From Chloroflexota bacterium (GTDB lineage Bacteria; Chloroflexota; Limnocylindria; Limnocylindrales; CSP1-4): DNA of 6,099 nt. The stretch is taken from assembly GCA_017860675.1 (NCBI GenBank), contig JAGDMV010000112.1, forward strand, positions 1 to 6,099, written 5' to 3'. A program made the position numbers and the translations under genes. The notes under the pieces are model-generated. The model was not told the DNA's origin and made no database searches. It was given only the letters and a program-made list of their open reading frames with translations. Below are positions 1 to 4,721 of the stretch, piece after piece (the stretch's first letter is position 1; the number at the start of each line of letters is the position of its first letter).

Positions 1-42
1 CGCAACCTCGTCTTCCCCTTCTACGTGATCCCGGAGGAGTGA
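1..42 (+). CDS. GPW/gp25-like baseplate wedge protein, C-terminal end only
   Basis: Only the last 13 codons and the TGA stop (40-42) are in the window; the visible tail reads RNLVFPFYVIPEE. An Asn-Leu-Val-(F/Y)-Pro-Phe-Tyr ending is characteristic of the GPW/gp25 family, whose members have the T4 gp25/lysozyme-like wedge fold and help join the baseplate to the sheath and tube of contractile tails. In injection-system clusters this gene commonly lies just before the baseplate J-like gene, as here. The 3' end carries GGAGGAG at 33-39, which serves as the ribosome site of the next gene, so the two are likely translationally coupled. The assignment rests on a short tail plus context; the catalytic or structural core cannot be judged. 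Confidence 0.72.
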   Translation, partial: RNLVFPFYVIPEE

Positions 43-45
43 CCG

Positions 46-1995
46 ATGGCTCTCCCCGTCCCGAACCTCGACGACCGGCGGTTCCAGGACCTGGTGGACG
101 ACGCCAAGCGGCTCGTCGCCCAGAAGTGCCCCGAGTGGACCGACCACAACGTGTCCGACCCGGGCGTGACCCTGATCGAGCTGTTCGCCTGGATGACCGA
201 CCAGCTGCTGTACCGGCTGAACCGGGTGCCCGACCGCCTCTACGTCAAGTTCCTCGAGCTCATCGGCGTACGCCTCTTCCCGCCCACCGCGGCCCGGGGC
301 GAAGTCACCTTCTGGCTCTCCGCGCCCCAGCCGGACGTGGTCCGCATCGCGGCCGGGACGCAGGTCGCAACGATCCGCACGGAGTCGGACGAGGCGATCG
401 TGTTCACCTCCCTCGACGACCTGCCGGTCGTTCCCTGCGCCATGGGGCTGGCCATGACCCAGGCGGCCGGCGAGCGGCGGGCCATCGACAGGGGCATGGA
501 GCTGGAGGGGAAGGCCGGCTTCCCGGCCTTCGCCGCCGAGCCGGTGCCGGGCGACGCCCTGCTCATCGGCCTGTCCGACCCGATCCCGGCCAACGCCGTC
601 TCGCTCCACTTCCGCTGCACCATCGAGGGTGTCGGCGTCGACCCGAACTGGCCCCCGCTGGCCTGGGAGGCCTGGACGGGCGAGGGCTGGACGGCGTGCG
701 AGGTGGACCGCGACACGACGGGGGGGCTCAACCGTGACGGCGAGGTGATCGTCCACGTTCCACGCGGCCACGTCGCCTCGCTCATCGAGAAGCAGCGGGC
801 CGGCTGGATCAGGGCCCGGGTCACCGAGGCGCAGGAAGGTCAGCCGCCGTACTCGGCCTCGCCGGTCATCCACGGGGTGACGGCGGCGACGGTCGGCGGC
901 ACGGCCGATGCAGTCAACGCCGACGTCGTGATCGACGAGCTCATCGGCAGCTCGGAAGGCGTGCCCGGCCAGCGGTTCCTGCTCAAGCGCCGGCCTGTCG
1001 TGCCCGGCGACCGGGCCACGCTCGTCCGGGTGGCCGAGGAGGACGGCTGGCAGGAGTGGATCCAGGTCGCCGACTTCGCCGGCTCGGAGCCCGCCGATCG
1101 CCACTTCGTGCTCGACGCCGTGGCCGGCGAGGTCTCCTTCGGGCCGGCCGTGCGCCTGGAAGACGGCACGCTGCGGCAGTACGGCGCGGTCCCGGCGAAG
1201 GGCGTGCGCATCCGGCTCGACGCCTACCTGACCGGAGGCGGCCGGACGGGCAACGTCGCCCCCGGGGCGATCAGCGTCCTGAAGAGCTCCATCCCCTACG
1301 TGAGCCGGGTCGAGAATCGGCGGGCCATGACCGGCGGTGTCGACGGCGAGGACATCGAGAACGCCAAGGTCCGCGGCCCGATCACGCTGAGGACGCGGGG
1401 CCGGGCGGTGACGGCCGAGGACTACGAGCACATCGCCCGTGAGGCCGCCCCCGAGGTGGCCAGGGTCAGGGCAGTCGTGGCCGGCGACGGGGCCGACGCT
1501 GGGTCGGTCCGGGTGCTCGTGGTGCCGGCGGTGCCTTCCGAGGGCGGCCGGCTGGCCTTCGAGCGGCTGCTCCCGTCAGAGGACACGCTGGCCCGGATCA
1601 CTGCTCGGCTGGACGAGTCCCGGGTGGTCGGAGCCCGGGTGCTGGTCGAGCCACCGTCCTACCGGGGCATCACGATCGTGGCCAAGCTCAGGGCCCGCCC
1701 GCGGGTCAACCCGACCCGCCTCCAGGCGGAGGCGATCGAGGCTCTCTACCGCTACTTCCACCCCATCAGCGGCGGCCCGGAGGGCGGCGGCTGGCCGTTC
1801 GGCCGTCCCGTCCAGGTCGGCGAGGTCTACTCGGTGCTCCAGGGCCTGCGCGGCACCGAGATCGTCGAGGACGTCCGCCTGTTCGGAGCCGACCCCATCT
1901 CCGGGCAGCGCGGTCAGGCGACCCAGCGGCTCGACCTCGAGCCGCATGCGCTGGTCTTCAGCTACGAGCACCAGCTGATGGTCTCGGAGGCGTAG
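46..1995 (+). CDS. Putative baseplate assembly protein, J-like (contractile injection system)
   Basis: Complete 649-aa protein of the 'putative baseplate assembly protein' group (phage Mu gp47/P2 J/T4 gp6 superfamily; counterpart of Afp11 in the antifeeding prophage). These proteins form the wedge ring around the baseplate hub and carry the conformational change that triggers sheath contraction. The N-terminus (about 1-90) has the usual block with DPGVTLIELFAWMTD and LLYRLNRVPDR. A beta-rich middle section includes PLAWEAWTGEGW and DTTGGLNRDGEV. The J core begins near the TGGGRTGNVAPG turn (396-407), followed by RAVTAEDYEHIAREA (454-468). The C-terminus has the family's G-W-PFGRPV motif (W583) leading into a helix and a strand-rich end. 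ATG at 46 has GGAGGAG at 33-39 with 6-base spacing and follows the upstream stop by 3 bases. The length fits the family and I see no frameshift. The phage-tail versus CIS distinction rests on neighbours outside the window. Confidence 0.94.
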   Translation: MALPVPNLDDRRFQDLVDDAKRLVAQKCPEWTDHNVSDPGVTLIELFAWMTDQLLYRLNRVPDRLYVKFLELIGVRLFPPTAARGEVTFWLSAPQPDVVRIAAGTQVATIRTESDEAIVFTSLDDLPVVPCAMGLAMTQAAGERRAIDRGMELEGKAGFPAFAAEPVPGDALLIGLSDPIPANAVSLHFRCTIEGVGVDPNWPPLAWEAWTGEGWTACEVDRDTTGGLNRDGEVIVHVPRGHVASLIEKQRAGWIRARVTEAQEGQPPYSASPVIHGVTAATVGGTADAVNADVVIDELIGSSEGVPGQRFLLKRRPVVPGDRATLVRVAEEDGWQEWIQVADFAGSEPADRHFVLDAVAGEVSFGPAVRLEDGTLRQYGAVPAKGVRIRLDAYLTGGGRTGNVAPGAISVLKSSIPYVSRVENRRAMTGGVDGEDIENAKVRGPITLRTRGRAVTAEDYEHIAREAAPEVARVRAVVAGDGADAGSVRVLVVPAVPSEGGRLAFERLLPSEDTLARITARLDESRVVGARVLVEPPSYRGITIVAKLRARPRVNPTRLQAEAIEALYRYFHPISGGPEGGGWPFGRPVQVGEVYSVLQGLRGTEIVEDVRLFGADPISGQRGQATQRLDLEPHALVFSYEHQLMVSEA

Positions 1996-1997
1996 AC

Positions 1998-2537
1998 ATG
2001 CGTGGTCGCATCGACGGGCTGCCCACGCCCCATCCGCTCGGGTCCCACCTGCCAGGCCTGTACCTGGAGGACGACTTCGCCCAGCGCCTCACCTCGGCGC
2101 TCGACGAGGTTGCCGCGCCCATCATCCTGGACCTCGACAACCTCGATGCCTATCTCGATCCGCGCCTGGCACCCGAGGACTTCCTCGACTGGGTCGGGCG
2201 GTGGGTCGGCGTCGAGCTGGACGCGACCTGGCCGGTCGACCGGCGCCGGGCGCTGGTGGCCGCGGCCGTTGACATCCACCGGGTCCGCGGCACGGCCGCC
2301 GGCATCGCGTCCCTGGTCGCGCTCTCGACTGGCGGCGAGGTGGAGATCGCCGAGCCCGGGGCCGCGGGCTTCTCAATGACCCCTGGCGCGGCCGTCCCGG
2401 CGGGCACGTCGCCCGACCTGTACATCCGGGTCCGTGTCCCGGATCCGGGTGCGGTGTCGCTCGCGCGGCTCGACGCCCTGGTCAGGGCGGCGAAGCCGGC
2501 TCACCTGCCACACCGGGTGGAGGTCGTGGCGGGCTGA
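1998..2537 (+). CDS. Phage tail protein, P2 gpI-like baseplate component
   Basis: Complete 179-aa protein of the tail-protein family related to P2 gpI (TIGR02242 type), a baseplate wedge part that sits with the J-like protein and often links it to fibres. Family signatures are present in order: LPGLYLEDDF (18-27), LDNLDAYLDPRLAPEDFLDW (46-65), a helical segment with ETW-like ATWPVDRRRAL (76-86), and HRVRGTAAGI (94-103), the conserved Arg-Gly-Thr turn before the C-terminal beta section (EVEIAEP, YIRVRVP) and a last helix (ARLDALVRAAKPAHLPHRVEV). ATG at 1998 comes 2 bases after the J-like stop, with GGAGG at 1986-1990 spaced 7 bases, so the two are coupled. J-like and I-like genes are adjacent in P2-type phages and in actinobacterial CIS clusters. 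The stop is followed by a 129-base gap, the first break in the tight gene packing. Confidence 0.92.
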   Translation: MRGRIDGLPTPHPLGSHLPGLYLEDDFAQRLTSALDEVAAPIILDLDNLDAYLDPRLAPEDFLDWVGRWVGVELDATWPVDRRRALVAAAVDIHRVRGTAAGIASLVALSTGGEVEIAEPGAAGFSMTPGAAVPAGTSPDLYIRVRVPDPGAVSLARLDALVRAAKPAHLPHRVEVVAG

Positions 2538-2600
2538 GACGGGCGTCATGGACAGGCCGGTCACGAGCGGAATCGGGGTCGCGGGCCGGGAGCGGCGCGC

Positions 2601-2606
2601 TACGAT
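2601..2606 (+). promoter_or_regulatory. Possible -10 element (TACGAT) for the membrane-protein gene
   Basis: TACGAT fits the TAnnnT pattern of actinobacterial housekeeping promoters and is the only such hexamer in a notably GC-rich gap. Transcription would start around 2612-2614, giving a leader of about 55 bases. No convincing -35 is seen at 17-18 bases upstream (GTCGCG or nearby), so the call depends on the -10 and on the gap itself. The gene may also be reached by read-through from the baseplate genes. Confidence 0.35.
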
Positions 2607-2607
2607 G

Positions 2608-2660
2608 CACGTGCGCCGTCAGGGGATCCGGCCGGCCAGACACGTGGGTCGTCAGAGGGG
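2608..2660 (+). repeat. Imperfect direct repeat CACGTG-N3-CGTCAG, two copies 33 bases apart
   Basis: Copy 1 has CACGTG at 2608-2613 and CGTCAG at 2617-2622. Copy 2 has CACGTG at 2641-2646 and CGTCAG at 2650-2655. Spacing inside each copy is the same three bases, and both copies run on into a G-rich string (GGG at 2623-2625, GGGG at 2657-2660). The 33-base period is close to three helical turns. Between the copies lies the palindromic block GGATCC and GGCCGGCC (2624-2637). Copy 1 covers the predicted transcription start; copy 2 overlaps the ribosome site. A tandem operator or an RNA element is possible; no binding protein can be named. Confidence 0.4.
2654..2660 (+). promoter_or_regulatory. 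Ribosome binding site fixing the GTG start at 2667
   Basis: AGAGGGG lies 6 bases before GTG 2667. The reading frame is open back to the preceding gene's TGA at 2535-2537, but the 43 codons between contain no ATG, GTG, TTG or CTG. GTG 2667 is therefore the only usable start in the gap, and it places the first zinc-ribbon cysteine at residue 4. Confidence 0.75.
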
Positions 2661-2666
2661 CGCCAG

Positions 2667-4721
2667 GTGATCGTCTGCACGCAGTGTGGCCACCAGAACC
2701 AGCCCACCGACAGCTTCTGCGGGTCGTGCGGGAGCTTCCTCGAGTGGACGGGCGAATCGGCCGCCGAATCGGCACCCGAGCCCGAGGCTCCGCCCGAGGT
2801 GGAGGTGCCGCCCGAGCCTGAACACGTGGGGCTGGTCGACCGGGTCAAGGAGGCGGTGGGTCTGGGCCGCGGTGACGAGGGCGTGGCCGGCGCAGCAGCG
2901 GTGGCGGGTGTCGACGCCGGCACGCCCGGAGGCGGGGCTCTGGCTGCGGGGAGCGTGGCGGCGGCAGCGCCCGAAGGAGTCGTGGGTGCCGCGCCAGCCG
3001 GCCCTGCTGCCCCGGCGCCGACGGTGGTGAGCACGGTGCGCGTCTACCGGGTCGTGGAGCCGGAGCAGGGGGCGGAGCTCCTGCCCGACGAGCAGGTGCC
3101 GGCGCCTGCGCCATCGCTACCGGTCGAACCCTCGCCCGAGCTTGGGCCCGCGGTCGAGCCCGCCCCTGAGCTCCAGCGCGCGGTCGAGCCCGCCCCTGAG
3201 CCCGCGCCCGAACCGGCTCCTGAACCCGGGCTGGAGCCCGAGCCTGAACCTGCGCCTGCGCCCGAGCCCCAGCCCGAGCCGGCGCCCGAACCTGCGCCCG
3301 AGCCTGAACCTGCGCCCGCGCTTGAGCCCACGGTCCAGCCCGCGACCGCGCCTGGACCCACGCCTTTGCCCGAGCCCACGCCTTCGCCCGAGTTGGAGCC
3401 CGAGTCCGAGCCGGAGCCCGAGCCCAAGCCGATACCCGCACCGACCCGGGCTGCGCCCGCTCCTCTCCCCGCACCCAAGCCGGCCGCAGCACTGATCAGG
3501 CCGGCTGGCCCGGCGACCGGGAGTGCTCTGCCGCCGACCGTCCGCAAGCCGCTCGTGGCGGCCGTCCCACCTCCGCCGGCCAGTCCGGTGACCCAGGCTC
3601 CCCCGGTCCCGCCGGTTCGTCTGGCGGCTGCGGGTCCCGCGGAACCAGCAGAGGCGACCGCGGCACCCGGCGGGCAGGCCGCCCCTGCCTCCGCTGCCCC
3701 CCCGGCTGCCGCCCCGCCGTCCGCTGCCCAGCCGCCCCCGGCGAAGCCGTCTGCGCCGCAGGCAGCTCAGCCCTCCGCTCGCCGCCGGGGCGCGGTCGCC
3801 GCCGGCGTCGCCGCGGCCTCGGTCCAGGCGCCGTCCGAGGAGCCGCCTCCCGTGCAGCCGGCCGCGGTACGGCCGGCTGCCCCGGCCGCTCGTCCGACCC
3901 CGCGCCCGACGCCGGCCGCTGAAACGCCGCCGCCCCGGCCCGGAGACCTTGTCTGCGGCAGCTGCGGGATCGGGAACGATCCGGCACGGAAGTTCTGCCG
4001 TCGCTGCGGCACGTCCCTGGCGGAGGCGGCCGTCCATGTCGAGAAGGTGCCGTGGTGGCGGCGCTTCATCCCGAAGCGCGAGAAGAAGGTGCTCGCCGCG
4101 GGCGAACGGCCCAAGAGCATGGCTCCCGGCGGCGCGGTCGGCGGCGTCAGGCACTCGTACCGGCGAGTGGTGAGCGTCGTGTTCCAGGTGCTGCTCATCG
4201 CCGCGCTCGTCGGCGTGGTCGTCGGCTACGCCGTGGTGCCCCCGTGGCAGGGAGCCGTGAACGACCTCATCGGTTCGCTCGGCAGGATCCTCCAGCCGAA
4301 GCTGGTCGAGATCCACCCCTCCGGCGAAGCGACCGGCCCGGCGATCAACGGTCACCGAGTCCAGGCTGCGTTCGACCTGAACACCGAGACCTTCTATGCC
4401 GAGGATCTCGTTCCCGGCGCCCAGCCCACCCTGTCCGTGCCCTTCAAGCCCGGCACTTCGTTCGACAAGGTTCTCGTGAGGTCCGGCGCAGGCAAGGAGT
4501 ACCGGGACTACGCTCGGCCGCGCATCCTTCGGCTGGAGATCATCGCTGCCGACAAGTCGGCGACGACAAAGGACCTCGTGCTGGAGGACACGGGAGAGCT
4601 GCAGGTGTTCGACGTGACCGGCCGCGACGTCACCTTGGTCCGCCTCGCCGTCGTCGAGGTCCACCCCGCGGCGAAGAAGGCGGTCGCGATCACCGAGATC
4701 GAGTTCCAGGCATTCAAGTAG
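2667..4721 (+). CDS. Split zinc-ribbon, Pro-rich, single-pass membrane protein with discoidin-like C-terminal domain
   Basis: 684-aa protein of unproven function. Domains in order: zinc ribbon 1 (C4-x2-C7, C18-x2-C21); a region with a short possible amphipathic helix (GLVDRVKEAVGLG, 55-67); an acidic Glu/Pro/Ala block (about 145-253); a Pro/Ala block with scattered Arg/Lys (254-427); zinc ribbon 2 (C430-x2-C433, C444-x2-C447); a basic juxtamembrane stretch (VPWWRRFIPKREKK, later RHSYRR); one transmembrane helix (about 501-524); and a C-terminal domain (about 545-684) with AFDLNTETFY (568-577) and a closing ITEIEF strand (675-680), resembling NADase-type glycan-binding or discoidin-like modules. 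There is no signal peptide, and positive charge before the helix implies cytoplasmic zinc ribbons and an exported C-terminus. The gene follows CIS baseplate genes in the same direction, so a membrane docking or firing role like that reported for Streptomyces CisA is plausible but inferred. An alternative is an unrelated envelope sensor. GTG start with AGAGGGG; see the RBS entry. Confidence 0.92.
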   Translation: MIVCTQCGHQNQPTDSFCGSCGSFLEWTGESAAESAPEPEAPPEVEVPPEPEHVGLVDRVKEAVGLGRGDEGVAGAAAVAGVDAGTPGGGALAAGSVAAAAPEGVVGAAPAGPAAPAPTVVSTVRVYRVVEPEQGAELLPDEQVPAPAPSLPVEPSPELGPAVEPAPELQRAVEPAPEPAPEPAPEPGLEPEPEPAPAPEPQPEPAPEPAPEPEPAPALEPTVQPATAPGPTPLPEPTPSPELEPESEPEPEPKPIPAPTRAAPAPLPAPKPAAALIRPAGPATGSALPPTVRKPLVAAVPPPPASPVTQAPPVPPVRLAAAGPAEPAEATAAPGGQAAPASAAPPAAAPPSAAQPPPAKPSAPQAAQPSARRRGAVAAGVAAASVQAPSEEPPPVQPAAVRPAAPAARPTPRPTPAAETPPPRPGDLVCGSCGIGNDPARKFCRRCGTSLAEAAVHVEKVPWWRRFIPKREKKVLAAGERPKSMAPGGAVGGVRHSYRRVVSVVFQVLLIAALVGVVVGYAVVPPWQGAVNDLIGSLGRILQPKLVEIHPSGEATGPAINGHRVQAAFDLNTETFYAEDLVPGAQPTLSVPFKPGTSFDKVLVRSGAGKEYRDYARPRILRLEIIAADKSATTKDLVLEDTGELQVFDVTGRDVTLVRLAVVEVHPAAKKAVAITEIEFQAFK
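3149..3201 (+). repeat. 23-base direct repeat, period 30, inside the Glu-Pro block
   Basis: Bases 3149-3171 and 3179-3201 are identical and both encode AVEPAPE in the membrane protein's acidic tract. The period is a whole number of codons, so gain or loss of a unit would keep the frame. This is ordinary coding low complexity that could vary in length by slippage or recombination. Confidence 0.8.
3236..3316 (+). repeat. 21-base direct repeat, period 60, inside the Glu-Pro block
   Basis: Bases 3236-3256 and 3296-3316 are identical and encode PEPEPAP-type sequence. The 60-base offset again preserves frame. With the 30-period repeat upstream it suggests that the Glu-Pro arm grew by in-frame duplication. 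Confidence 0.75.

Noticed and set aside
240..824. Minus-strand 194-codon open frame opposite the J-like gene
   Set aside because: It is antisense to a conserved part of the J-like protein, with Ser/Pro/Arg/Thr-rich shadow composition and no recognisable motif.
2535..2669. Read-through fusion of the gpI-like protein to the zinc-ribbon protein
   Set aside because: The two genes are in the same frame with only the TGA at 2535-2537 between them and 43 open codons after it. An open run of that length has roughly an even chance at this base composition, and the zinc-ribbon gene has its own good ribosome site.
2548..2670. Possible 40-codon ORF (ATG 2548) whose TGA overlaps the GTG start at 2667 as GTGA
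   Set aside because: The overlap looks like a coupled leader peptide, but there is only weak GAGACGGG upstream, the frame is open further back into the previous gene, and the product is an Arg-rich off-frame type sequence. Conservation of the peptide in relatives would reopen it.
3149..3316. Repeats in the Glu-Pro block as a CRISPR-like or non-coding array
   Set aside because: The repeats are codon-phased, irregularly spaced, within a single long reading frame, and encode a simple Glu-Pro-Ala sequence.
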